Source of the DNA: Desulfuromonadales bacterium GWC2_61_20
Lineage (GTDB): Bacteria; Desulfobacterota; Desulfuromonadia; Desulfuromonadales; UBA2197
Direction of reading: 5' to 3'
Assembly: GCA_001799485.1 (NCBI GenBank)
Contig: MGTO01000003.1
Location: forward strand, 1 to 39,689
DNA length: 39,689 nt
The notes beneath the pieces were generated by a model. The model was given only the letters and a program-made list of their open reading frames with translations, ran no database searches and was not told the DNA's origin. Position numbers and translations under genes: made by a program. The first letter of the stretch is position 1, and each line of letters begins with the position of its first letter. This document shows, one piece after another, positions 19,913 through 28,441 of the stretch.

Positions 19913-21700
19913 TTACTTGGGCTTGCTGGCCAAGCGGATGGAAAGCTCGCGTAACTGTTTTTCGTCGACGGGGCCGGGAGCCTCGGACATGAGGCAGGTC
20001 CCTTTTTGCGTCTTGGGGAAGGCGATGACGTCGCGGATCGAGTCGCTGCCGGTCAGCAGCATGATCAGGCGGTCCATGCCGAAGGCGATCCCCCCGTGCG
20101 GGGGGGTGCCGAAGTCGAGGGCGTCGAGGAGGAAGCCGAACTTAAGACGGGTCTCCTCTTCGGTGAGACCAAGGAGTTTGAACATCAGGGACTGCACCTG
20201 TTGCTGATGAATTCGGATCGAGCCGCCGCCGATCTCGCTGCCGTTGAGGACCAGATCATAGGCCTTGGCGCGGCAGCGACCGGGATCCGCCTCGACATAG
20301 GGAACGTCTTCGTCCATCGGGGCGGTAAAGGGATGGTGCACGGCGGCCCAGCGCTTGTCCTCGTCGTCCCACTCCAGCAGGGGGAAATCGGTAATCCAGA
20401 CGAAGCGGAAAACGTTCTTGTCCAGCAGGCCGAGGAGGTTGGCGAGATGACCGCGCAAGCGGCCGAGGGAATCGTTGACGACCTTCGGCTTGTCGGCGAC
20501 GAAAAGGAGCAAGTCCCCTTCCTGGGCGTCGAAGGCCTGGTTCAGGGCTGCGATTTCCGCCTCGGTGAAAAACTTGGCAATAGGGGAATGCCACTGACTG
20601 TTTTCGATCTTGACGTAGGCCATCCCCTTGGCGCCGTAAATTTTGGCGAATTCGGTGAGATCGTCGATCTCCTTGCGCGAGAAGCCGGCACAGCCCTTGG
20701 CATTGAGGCCCTTGACGATACCGCCGCCGGCACAGACCTCGGCAAAGACCTTGAAGCCGGCGTTTTTGACCAGATCGGTCAATTCGGTCAGCTCGAGGCC
20801 GAAGCGCAGGTCGGGGTTGTCGACCCCGAAACGACGGATCGCTTCGGCATAGGTCATGCGCTCGATGGGGAGTCGCACATCGGCGTTTTTCGCCGTTTTG
20901 AAGATGCGGGCGATGAGGCCTTCCATGACGCGGATGATGTCGTCACGGTCGATGAAGGACATCTCGCAGTCGATCTGGGTGAATTCCGGCTGGCGGTCGG
21001 CCCGCAGGTCCTCGTCGCGAAAGCAGCGCACGACCTGGAAATAGCGGTCGAAACCCGAGATCATCAGGATCTGCTTGAAAATCTGCGGCGACTGGGGCAG
21101 GGCATAGAAGCAGCCGGCGTTGATGCGCGACGGTACCAGAAAGTCGCGGGCGCCTTCCGGGGTCGATTTGGTGAGAAAGGGGGTCTCCAGCTCAATGAAA
21201 CCGTTTTCCGTCAGGTAGGCGCGGGTGGTCTGGGCCACCTGGTGGCGCAGGATGAGGTTGTACTGCAACTGCGGACGGCGCAAATCGAGATAGCGATGCT
21301 TGAGGCGGATATTCTCGGCGACCTCGGAGAATTCGTCGAGCATGAAGGGGAGGGGTTTGGAGCGGTTGAGCAGCTTGCATTCCGCCACCTGGACCTCGAC
21401 CTCGCCGGTCTTCATGTTGGGATTGACCGTCCCCGCCGGGCGCGGGATGACCTTGCCGCGGATGGCGAGAACGAATTCGTTGCGGACCCCTTCGGCCAGG
21501 AGGTGGGCTTCCTTGGCGAGATCGGGATCGAAGACGATCTGGGCGAGACCTTCACGGTCACGCAGATCGACGAAGACCAGGCTGCCGTGGTCGCGGCGAC
21601 GCAGGACCCACCCCATCAGGCAGACGTCCTTGCCAATATCGGCGCGGGTCAGATGCCCGCAGAAATGGCTACGTTTCCAATCACCTAGGGTATCGCTCAA
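19913..21700 (-). CDS. aspS: Aspartyl-tRNA synthetase (bacterial type)
   Basis: A 595-residue class IIb synthetase. The order is an N-terminal anticodon-binding OB fold (about 1-110), a catalytic core with motif 2 [18 protein letters not shown], a bacterial GAD-type insert, and motif 3 [13 protein letters not shown]. The OB-fold reads [15 protein letters not shown]; histidine at residue 38 stands where discriminating enzymes such as E. coli's have leucine, so it may also charge tRNA(Asn). TTG 21700 is the start, with GGAGG eight bases upstream. It has its own promoter behind hisS and a hairpin downstream. Confidence 0.96.
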   Translation of the reverse strand: MSDTLGDWKRSHFCGHLTRADIGKDVCLMGWVLRRRDHGSLVFVDLRDREGLAQIVFDPDLAKEAHLLAEGVRNEFVLAIRGKVIPRPAGTVNPNMKTGEVEVQVAECKLLNRSKPLPFMLDEFSEVAENIRLKHRYLDLRRPQLQYNLILRHQVAQTTRAYLTENGFIELETPFLTKSTPEGARDFLVPSRINAGCFYALPQSPQIFKQILMISGFDRYFQVVRCFRDEDLRADRQPEFTQIDCEMSFIDRDDIIRVMEGLIARIFKTAKNADVRLPIERMTYAEAIRRFGVDNPDLRFGLELTELTDLVKNAGFKVFAEVCAGGGIVKGLNAKGCAGFSRKEIDDLTEFAKIYGAKGMAYVKIENSQWHSPIAKFFTEAEIAALNQAFDAQEGDLLLFVADKPKVVNDSLGRLRGHLANLLGLLDKNVFRFVWITDFPLLEWDDEDKRWAAVHHPFTAPMDEDVPYVEADPGRCRAKAYDLVLNGSEIGGGSIRIHQQQVQSLMFKLLGLTEEETRLKFGFLLDALDFGTPPHGGIAFGMDRLIMLLTGSDSIRDVIAFPKTQKGTCLMSEAPGPVDEKQLRELSIRLASKPK

Positions 21701-21747
21701 GTCCGTGTCCTCCAGAGAAAAATATAGGTAGGGGTGAAAAGGGAGTC

Positions 21748-21777
21748 ATTATAGAAACCTCTGGCCGGAAGCGTCAA
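21748..21777 (-). promoter_or_regulatory. Sigma-70 promoter of aspS
   Basis: On the minus strand TTGACG (21777-21772), an 18-base spacer, then a perfect TATAAT (21753-21748), about 48 bases before the aspS start codon. It lies in the hisS-aspS gap, so aspS can be transcribed separately from hisS. Confidence 0.75.
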
Positions 21778-21783
21778 GCGCAA

Positions 21784-23055
21784 TCAGATTGGCGCGCTGT
21801 TCTGCTGCAGTCTTTCCATCAGAAGTTGTGCGAGATCGGTCAGTCCCACCTCATCCTGGGTCGCTGTCCGCATGTCACGCAAGGGTGCGCTGTTGCGGGC
21901 CAATTCATCTTCGCCGATGATGAGGACAAATCTCGCCCCGAGTTTATCGGCGCGGCGCAATTGCGACTTGAGACTTTTGCCCAGGAAATCGATCTCCACC
22001 CGGAAATTGCGTTGAAGCAGGCTGGACATGAGGAGAAAGGCCTCCTTTCCGGCGGCATCGCCGAGGGCGGCAATAAAGAGATCGGGACGGGGCGGGGGGA
22101 CAGGCGATGAGGTTTTCAGTAACGCCAGGCGTTCGAGCCCGGCCGCGAAACCGATGCCGGAGAGAGACGGGCCGCCAAGAGACTTGATCAGCCCATCGTA
22201 ACGGCCGCCAGCGGCTACGGCATTCTGGGCTCCAAGGTTCTCGGTGACCATTTCAAAGGTGGTTTTGGTGTAATAGTCGAGGCCGCGCACCATGCGGGGA
22301 TTGATCGCGTAAGGGGTCTTGGTTGCATCGAGGGAACTCCGCACGGCGACAAAGTGATCGTTGCAGCCGGCGCAGAGATGGTCAAGGACCGAGGGGGCGG
22401 CAACAGTTGCTTCACGGCAGCCGGGGACTTTGCAGTCGAGCACGCGCAGGGGATTGGCGAGATAGCGTCGACGGCAGTCGTCGCAGAGGGCATTGAGGCG
22501 ACTTTCCAGGAATGTGACCAGCATCTGGCGATAACCGGGGCGACATTCTTTGCAGCCAAGGGAGTTTATTTGCAGCTCGACGGTGTCGATGCCGGCGGCG
22601 GCAAAAAAATGAACCAGCATGATCAGCACCTGGGCGTCGATGCGCGGGTCATCGACGCCGATGACTTCGGCGCCGATCTGGTGAAACTGACGGTAACGGC
22701 CTTTCTGGGGGCGCTCGTAACGAAACATCGGGCCGAGGTAGTAAAGTTTGTTGACCGGATCGAGGGTGTACAGCTTGTGTTCGATGAACGAACGCATGAC
22801 CGGGGCCGTCCCTTCCGGGCGCAGACTGAGGGAGTTGCCACTTTTGTCGGTAAAAGTGTACATCTCCTTTTCGACGATATCGGTCGTTTCGCCGATGGAG
22901 CGACAGAAGAGCTCGGTTTTTTCAACAACCGGTACGCGGATTTCCGTAAAGCCGTAGGTCTCGAAAATGCGGCGGGCGGTGCTCTCAAGAAATTGCCAGG
23001 TCTGTACTTCGTTGGGTAGGATGTCGTTCATCCCTTTGATTCCGGAAATCGTCAC
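21784..23055 (-). CDS. hisS: Histidyl-tRNA synthetase
   Basis: A 423-residue class II synthetase of normal bacterial length. Motif 2 appears in LGPMFRYERPQKGRYRQFHQ, the histidine-specific signatures as MVRGLDYYTKTTFE and GGRYDGL, and motif 3 in GIGFAAGLERL. A C-terminal anticodon-binding domain covers about the last 90 residues. The insertion domain contains several CXXC-like pairs (CKEC, CDDC, CAGC), as in many HisRS of this group. It starts at GTG 23055 with GAGGTGA upstream; the internal ATG (MNDILPNE) is a possible shorter start. It lies downstream of the cyclase operon with about 95 bases between, including a hairpin. Confidence 0.96.
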   Translation of the reverse strand: MTISGIKGMNDILPNEVQTWQFLESTARRIFETYGFTEIRVPVVEKTELFCRSIGETTDIVEKEMYTFTDKSGNSLSLRPEGTAPVMRSFIEHKLYTLDPVNKLYYLGPMFRYERPQKGRYRQFHQIGAEVIGVDDPRIDAQVLIMLVHFFAAAGIDTVELQINSLGCKECRPGYRQMLVTFLESRLNALCDDCRRRYLANPLRVLDCKVPGCREATVAAPSVLDHLCAGCNDHFVAVRSSLDATKTPYAINPRMVRGLDYYTKTTFEMVTENLGAQNAVAAGGRYDGLIKSLGGPSLSGIGFAAGLERLALLKTSSPVPPPRPDLFIAALGDAAGKEAFLLMSSLLQRNFRVEIDFLGKSLKSQLRRADKLGARFVLIIGEDELARNSAPLRDMRTATQDEVGLTDLAQLLMERLQQNSAPI

Positions 23056-23079
23056 GTCGTCTCACCTCGGAATGAAAAC

Positions 23080-23099
23080 GGAACCGCGGGAGCGGTTCC
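23080..23099 (-). terminator. Hairpin between the adenylate cyclase gene and hisS
   Basis: GGAACCGC and GCGGTTCC form a perfect eight-pair stem around a four-base loop. On the minus strand it is followed by GTTTTCATT. It could end the second-messenger operon, but the T tract is poor and hisS starts only 25 bases later, so read-through is likely. Confidence 0.5.
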
Positions 23100-23148
23100 A
23101 GGTTGATTGGTCTTAAACCAAGCCAAATGTGTCACTAATGACTTGCCA

Positions 23149-24549
23149 TCAGGATTGACGCAGTCGATCAATGCGAAAAACTTCAATCTGCCGGCTTTTG
23201 CCTTTCATTGCGATGGTCTCCAGTCGACTCGCCTCAACTTTATCGCCTACCTTGGCGTAGGTGGCCTCCGAGACGAGAACCTCACCTTGCTGGGCCATTC
23301 CCTGTAAGCGTGCGGCAATGTTGACGTTGTCGCCGATCACCGTGTATTCCATGCGCATCGACGACCCGATATTGCCGGCGACGACGAGACCGGTGTTGAT
23401 GCCGATACCCATCTGGAGCGGCGGTTGCCCGAGACGTCTTCGCTCTTCGTTGAAGGATTCGACGGACCGTTGCATGGCCAGGGCGCAGCGGATCGCCTGC
23501 AGCGGTTCGTCACCGAGGGAAAGGGGGGCGCCGAAAAGGGCCATGACCGAGTCCCCCATGAGTTTGTCGACCATACCCTGATGCGCGCTGACAATCTCGA
23601 TCATCCGCGTGAAATAGTCATTGAGCAGCTGGACGACTTCCGTCGGCGGCAGCGTCTCTGCCAGCGCGGTGAAGCGCCGGATGTCGCAGAAGAGTACGGT
23701 GACTTCACGTTCCTCGCCTCCGAGCTGGAGTTCGTTCTTGTGCTTGAGAATCTGCTCGGCCAGGGGCTTGCTGACATAACGCTCAAAGGTGTTCTTGATA
23801 TATTCCTTTTCGCGCAGACTGACCGTCATGTCGTTGAAGGCCGTGGTCAGGATGCCGATTTCGTCGTTGCGGCGCGGAATGACGTGCTGCTCCAGATTCC
23901 CCGCTCCGACCGCTCTGACCGCCGCGACCAGGACGTGGACTGGACGGACGGCGATGCCTGCCAGCACAAAGGCCGCCACTCCGCCGAGGATAAATCCGAC
24001 AAGGGCGACCAGCCCCATGCGGTTGCGCATGGCAGTTATCTGCCGGGCGATCAGCTCTTCCGATAGCCCGAGATGGATGGTGGCAAGCCGCAGAGGCGGT
24101 TCACCAACCGTGACCATCGGGACTTCCAGATCGAGGATCGCTTCGCCTCCGAGATAGTGCCGGGAAACCTGATATTCCCCCGACTTCTCGATAATGTCGT
24201 TACCGGCGAAAGGGACAAAGGGCTTGCCGACGCGGGTAACATCATCGGCGGCCCGCACTTGCCCCTGCGTATCGACAATGACCGCGTACTGGATACCCGG
24301 TGAACGCAGGGCATTCTTGAGGGCTGAAAAGAGAGCGATGTCATCGCCGGTCAACAAGGGGTCTTCGGTGTTGAAGGCGACGCCGCGGGCAATCCCGATG
24401 CCCTTGTCGATATTTTCCCGAATCAGCGAGGTGCGGATATCCTGTTCCAGCAAAAACATCATGCCAAGAGCGAGGATGCCGCTGAAAACTGCCAGGACAA
24501 AAGCGAACTTGAAGCGAAGGCTATTGAAGAAACCAGGGCCATCAGCCAT
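23149..24549 (-). CDS. Membrane-bound class III adenylate cyclase with HAMP domain
   Basis: A 466-residue membrane protein: helix 1 (about 13-34), a periplasmic sensor-like region (35-178, single Cache-like size), helix 2 (179-201), HAMP (202-253) and a catalytic class III cyclase domain (about 280-460). Metal aspartates D289 (FCDIRRF) and D333 (LMGDSVM) are present, as are the adenine-selecting K329 and the threonine in EYTVIGDNVN, plus the NIAARL transition-state arginine. It therefore looks like an active cAMP-forming enzyme that senses a periplasmic cue. Its ATG overlaps the end of the TPR gene by eight bases, making it the third gene of a tightly coupled signalling operon. Confidence 0.9.
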   Translation of the reverse strand: MADGPGFFNSLRFKFAFVLAVFSGILALGMMFLLEQDIRTSLIRENIDKGIGIARGVAFNTEDPLLTGDDIALFSALKNALRSPGIQYAVIVDTQGQVRAADDVTRVGKPFVPFAGNDIIEKSGEYQVSRHYLGGEAILDLEVPMVTVGEPPLRLATIHLGLSEELIARQITAMRNRMGLVALVGFILGGVAAFVLAGIAVRPVHVLVAAVRAVGAGNLEQHVIPRRNDEIGILTTAFNDMTVSLREKEYIKNTFERYVSKPLAEQILKHKNELQLGGEEREVTVLFCDIRRFTALAETLPPTEVVQLLNDYFTRMIEIVSAHQGMVDKLMGDSVMALFGAPLSLGDEPLQAIRCALAMQRSVESFNEERRRLGQPPLQMGIGINTGLVVAGNIGSSMRMEYTVIGDNVNIAARLQGMAQQGEVLVSEATYAKVGDKVEASRLETIAMKGKSRQIEVFRIDRLRQS

Positions 24550-27019
24550 GTTGGTACTCTTTGATCTGCAGGATTTTGCGGCGGGCTTTTTCGATGTTCA
24601 TACGTGCTTTTTCGTGATTCGGATTCAGGATCAGGACCTGCTGCCACAGGGACACGGCCTCTTCATATTTGCCCCGGGTATAAAACTCGATGCCGCGTAA
24701 GTAAAGACGTTCATCGTCTCCCGGCAGCGCTGCTGGTTGTTTCTGTTGTGCCAACTGTTCCATGGCCGTTTTGGCCGCGGCAAAAAATGGATCGAGAGCG
24801 AGGGCTTCGGCGAATGCCCCTTCGGCTCGAACCAGGTCGCCACGGACGACGAATGCGTTCCCGAGCAAAAATAGTCGCGTGAGTTCCTGCTGTAGTTGCA
24901 GTTTGCCCTGCTGTAAACCGGCAAGAGCTGCACTGTTCAAGGGGTCGTGATCAAGGACCCGCCGAAATCCGGTCAGGGCCTGACTATAGTTCTTGGCCGC
25001 AAGTTGGGCATTGGCAGTATCAAGAAGACCGCGGGACAAACGGGAAGCAGCAGATTGATACTCTCCTTCGAGACGGCTCAGTCCTGCCGTATCGGGGGCT
25101 GTGGCGCGGAGATTGACGAGAAGCGTCCGGGCACCTTTGAGATCGTCACGCTGCAGTGCCTCGCGGGCGCTGGCCAGCAGGGCGTTGGCCTGCCGCTCGA
25201 TCTCGGCATCCAGCTGCGCCAGTTCACTCTTGAGTTCTGGGCTGTCCTGATAGCGCAGGGCATTTGCAAAATGTTTGCGACTTTCACTCTTGCGTCCCGA
25301 GGCGCGGGCATCTCGCCCGAGACGCAGCTCAGTCCTGGCCCGTTCGGCGGCAACGGCAGTCGCCGCGGCCAGCCCTTGCTGAACTCTCTGTTCGCCCGGG
25401 TTTGCACCAAGCAGGTGGCGATACGATTGAATTGCCGCGAGGGGGTCGCCACCATCAAGGAGGTGTTTGGCCTTGGTCAGTTCCGTGTCCAGAGTGGCGC
25501 GCTCGAGTTCGCTGATGCGGACCATTTCCTGTTGCGCAGTGGCGTTGTCGGGATCGAGTTGAAGGATGGCGCTGTAGGCTTCCTGCGCCGCGCCGAGTCG
25601 CCCCTCCGCCATAAGCCCCTGTGCCAGCAGCAAGCGTGTTTGCAGATCCTGCGACATATCACTGAGGGCTTGTTCCTGCAACTGCAAGCCGCGCTTGTCC
25701 GCGGCAGCCAGGGCGAGTCCCTTGCGGATTTGTTCCAGGGCCTGCCGGGCATTTCCGGCAGCGAGAGTCTGCGCTGCCAGGGCGAAGTAGTCGTCGGCCT
25801 GGCGCTGGATTTCCGCTCGGCATTCAGTGACGTAGTTTGCCACCAGGGGGTAGGCCGGATTCGCGACAAGAATCTTTTCGAAGAGAGCCAGCGCCGCGGC
25901 GAATTCACCGGCGGAAAAATGACTCTGAGCCTGGATGAAGGACTCGTCGAGGAGGGCATTTTCTGCGGCCAACAGGTTCATGGCCGCGTTGCGCAGGCTC
26001 GGTTCAAGGATCAGCGTCCGATGATAGAAGTCGATGGCCGCATCATAACGCTTCAGACTCAGACAGATGTTGCCGGCCAGGCTGAGTTCACGCACCGTCG
26101 CGTCAGGGCGCGTGGCCAAAGAAGCAAGCGCCCGCAGCGCCCTCTCATTGTCACCTTTTTGCTGGAGCGTCAGGGCAACATTGAAAAGGATGGCACGGAT
26201 ACTCTCGCGCATCTCTGCCGGCGCCGTCGTCAGGATGCCATCCAACGCGCTGGCGGCTTCGTCGTAACGACCGGCTTGGAATGCGATGAAACCAAGGTAG
26301 TAGCGAGGGATGGGGCTATCGGGTGAATATTTCACCGCCTCGCGAAAAGAGAGAGCGGCGACGTCGGTCAACCCTGTTTCCAATTGCTGCAAACCCTGGT
26401 TGACGAGAAGAGAAAAGATGTATTGCCGAACCAGGGGGTCGTCCGGGTAAATCGCCAGGTATTGGCGGAATTCGTCAAGGGCGCGCACGCTGTCCCCTGA
26501 ACGGGCATAGTAGTCACCGCGGAGACGATACACGTCGGTCAGCCCTGGGTTCAGTTGCAATACCCGGGCGAAAAGGGCCAGGGCGTCCTTGGTTTCGCCC
26601 CGCTGCAGGTAGTTCAGGGCGATGTTGTAATAGACTTCACCCAGAGGATATATGCCCGGTTGCGCGGCTGCACCCAGGTGCTCGGCCTGCTCAAGGTAAA
26701 GCAGCGCACTGTCGGGATCGCCAAGTCGGGACCAGGACAGCCCGAAGTTGTAATTCATCTCAACGGAGTCAGCCATGGCCGGATAGGCCCGGGTGAAGGA
26801 CGCGACGGCTTCCTTGTCGTGTCCGTCGATGAGAAGGGAGACCCCGAGATAATAGTGGAGAGTCAGGTTGTCCGGATCGATTAGGAGGGCGTTGCGGTAA
26901 TGTTCAATGAGGACATGCTGGCCGGCGGAAAGACCCGGCGAAGGGGCGAAACCTATCAGAGCCAGGGCTAGAACCAGTACCCTCAAGAGCCCAGCGCTGG
27001 TTCGTGCTGCCCGGATCAC
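24542..27019 (-). CDS. Exported TPR-repeat protein
   Basis: An 825-residue protein with an N-terminal hydrophobic signal (AGLLRVLVLALALIGFAPSPGLSA) and then tetratricopeptide repeats over nearly the whole length, for example HYRNALLIDPDNLTLHYYLGV, ALALFARVLQLNPG and EAVSLWQQVLILNPNHEKA. TPR arrays serve as protein-binding scaffolds; no catalytic domain is seen. The signal suggests a periplasmic or membrane-anchored location, on the side of the membrane where the downstream cyclase has its sensor region. The start is set at GTG 27019, whose GTGA overlaps the stop of the GGDEF gene and which has GGGAG five bases before it; the track's TTG 27031 is less likely. Its partner is unknown. Confidence 0.85.
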   Translation of the reverse strand: MIRAARTSAGLLRVLVLALALIGFAPSPGLSAGQHVLIEHYRNALLIDPDNLTLHYYLGVSLLIDGHDKEAVASFTRAYPAMADSVEMNYNFGLSWSRLGDPDSALLYLEQAEHLGAAAQPGIYPLGEVYYNIALNYLQRGETKDALALFARVLQLNPGLTDVYRLRGDYYARSGDSVRALDEFRQYLAIYPDDPLVRQYIFSLLVNQGLQQLETGLTDVAALSFREAVKYSPDSPIPRYYLGFIAFQAGRYDEAASALDGILTTAPAEMRESIRAILFNVALTLQQKGDNERALRALASLATRPDATVRELSLAGNICLSLKRYDAAIDFYHRTLILEPSLRNAAMNLLAAENALLDESFIQAQSHFSAGEFAAALALFEKILVANPAYPLVANYVTECRAEIQRQADDYFALAAQTLAAGNARQALEQIRKGLALAAADKRGLQLQEQALSDMSQDLQTRLLLAQGLMAEGRLGAAQEAYSAILQLDPDNATAQQEMVRISELERATLDTELTKAKHLLDGGDPLAAIQSYRHLLGANPGEQRVQQGLAAATAVAAERARTELRLGRDARASGRKSESRKHFANALRYQDSPELKSELAQLDAEIERQANALLASAREALQRDDLKGARTLLVNLRATAPDTAGLSRLEGEYQSAASRLSRGLLDTANAQLAAKNYSQALTGFRRVLDHDPLNSAALAGLQQGKLQLQQELTRLFLLGNAFVVRGDLVRAEGAFAEALALDPFFAAAKTAMEQLAQQKQPAALPGDDERLYLRGIEFYTRGKYEEAVSLWQQVLILNPNHEKARMNIEKARRKILQIKEYQHG

Positions 27020-28383
27020 TTGAGCTCCCAAGCCCCCCGCACGATGTTGCGGTCTTTTTTTCCTTCGTACATGGCGCGGTCGGCGATGTCGATAATGCTT
27101 TTTTTGTCGCCGGCATGTTCCGGAAAGGTCGCGTAACCGAGGGTTGCCGTCAATCGCGCCGGGTTGGTCGTGCCGGCAAGAAAGATGTGCTGTTCGATGG
27201 AGCGACGTATTCTCTCGGCAACGACGCCGGCGCCACGCACATCGGTCTCGACCAGCAAGGCGGTGAATTCATCGCCGCCATAACGGAAGAGGACATCGAC
27301 TTCGCGGACGCATTTGCGCAACAGATAGGCAATTTCGCGCAGGGACTCGCTACCGGCGAGGTGGCCGCGGGTGTCGTTGATCCCCTTGAAATGGTCGAGA
27401 TCGATGAAGACTAGGGAAAAGGAGAGGCCATAGCGCTCAGTGCGGCGCACCTCCTGCTCCAGGAAAACCTGCATGTAGCGATAGTTGAAGAGCCCGGTCA
27501 GGTCGTCGGTATAGATCAATTCGCGCGCTCCCTGATAGCGGAAGGCGTTTTCGAAACCGAGGGCGGCCTGATCGGAAAGAAACTGAATGTTATGGAGAGA
27601 CAGAGGGGTGGGAAGATCGCTCCCGATAGTATTGAACAGGAGCATTCCGCCTTTGATACTGCGCTCGCAGCGTAGGGGGATCAGCAGAACCGAGCGGACA
27701 TCGTCGGGCCAGCCCGAGGCCGGAGTGAGTTCGGAGGCCGGCAGCTGACACAGGGCGTTGAGATCGACGAAACGGGGTGACAACGATTCGGCGAGGGCGA
27801 AGGCCTCCTCCTCGGCAAGGCCTTCGATGGCACGAACCTGGGAAACGCCACTCTGGGTGGCAAGAAAGGCGAAACCGCGCCCCCCCGCCAGTTCGTGCAG
27901 GAGAGTCGTCACGGCCTGGGGGAGGAGACGGTCGATTTCAAGCATGGACGCGAGACTCTGGCCGCGCTGAAAGAGACGAATTTGACTCTTGAGGAGAATA
28001 TTTTCGTCCAGCAAACGGCGCTGTTCAACGCAGGTACGGATCAGATGCAGAAGCTCTTCGGGCTTGAACGGCTTGATCAGGTAGTCGCGGGCGCCGTTTT
28101 TTAAAGCCTCGATGGCGGTTTCGAGGGTGGCATGGCCAGTAGCCAGGATGACTTCCGGCGGATTTTCCAGCGAACGTACCCGGCGCAGGAGTTCCATGCC
28201 GCCAAGACCGGGCATGACGAGGTCGGTGAGGACGACATCAACCCCCCCCGACTGAAGACGAATAAGGGCCTCTTCGCCGGAGCAGACGGTTTCTACCTGG
28301 TATTCTTCGCCGCCGAGAAGCTCGGCATAAAGGCTACGGAAGAAAAGTTCATCATCCACAACCAGGATAGTGGCTGTCATCAT
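27016..28383 (-). CDS. gacA: Response regulator with GAF and Hypr-type GGDEF domains (predicted 3',3'-cGAMP synthase)
   Basis: A 455-residue cytoplasmic protein. The receiver domain (1-125) has D10, D11, phospho-acceptor D54, T82 and K104. A GAF-like domain covers about 150-285, and the GGDEF domain 290-455. The catalytic GGDEF motif (369-373), metal D328 and base-contacting N336 are intact. At residue 345, in GHLAGSESL, serine replaces the usual aspartate of GHxxGDxxL. This is the change that defines Hypr GGDEF enzymes such as Geobacter GacA, whose signature residue is S347. An inhibitory-site motif (REVD, 360-363) is kept. It is the first gene of the operon. The nucleotide product is inferred. 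Confidence 0.85.
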   Translation of the reverse strand: MMTATILVVDDELFFRSLYAELLGGEEYQVETVCSGEEALIRLQSGGVDVVLTDLVMPGLGGMELLRRVRSLENPPEVILATGHATLETAIEALKNGARDYLIKPFKPEELLHLIRTCVEQRRLLDENILLKSQIRLFQRGQSLASMLEIDRLLPQAVTTLLHELAGGRGFAFLATQSGVSQVRAIEGLAEEEAFALAESLSPRFVDLNALCQLPASELTPASGWPDDVRSVLLIPLRCERSIKGGMLLFNTIGSDLPTPLSLHNIQFLSDQAALGFENAFRYQGARELIYTDDLTGLFNYRYMQVFLEQEVRRTERYGLSFSLVFIDLDHFKGINDTRGHLAGSESLREIAYLLRKCVREVDVLFRYGGDEFTALLVETDVRGAGVVAERIRRSIEQHIFLAGTTNPARLTATLGYATFPEHAGDKKSIIDIADRAMYEGKKDRNIVRGAWELK

Positions 28384-28411
28384 GCCGGCTTGCTCCCAGA
28401 AAAGTTTGTTA

Positions 28412-28441
28412 AAACTAGCAAAACAAAATTACTTTTGTCAA
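28412..28441 (-). promoter_or_regulatory. Candidate promoter of the GGDEF-TPR-cyclase operon
   Basis: On the minus strand TTGACA (28441-28436), an 18-base spacer, then TAGTTT (28417-28412). The -35 overlaps the comEC stop codon. The segment is AT-rich in contrast to its surroundings. The -10 is a moderate match. Confidence 0.45.

Noticed and set aside
20006-21688. 560-residue plus-strand ORF opposite aspS
   Set aside because: Antisense shadow of a certain gene; no start signal or family motif. The same holds for 1318-3075, 6787-8067, 24947-26326 and 32906-34303.
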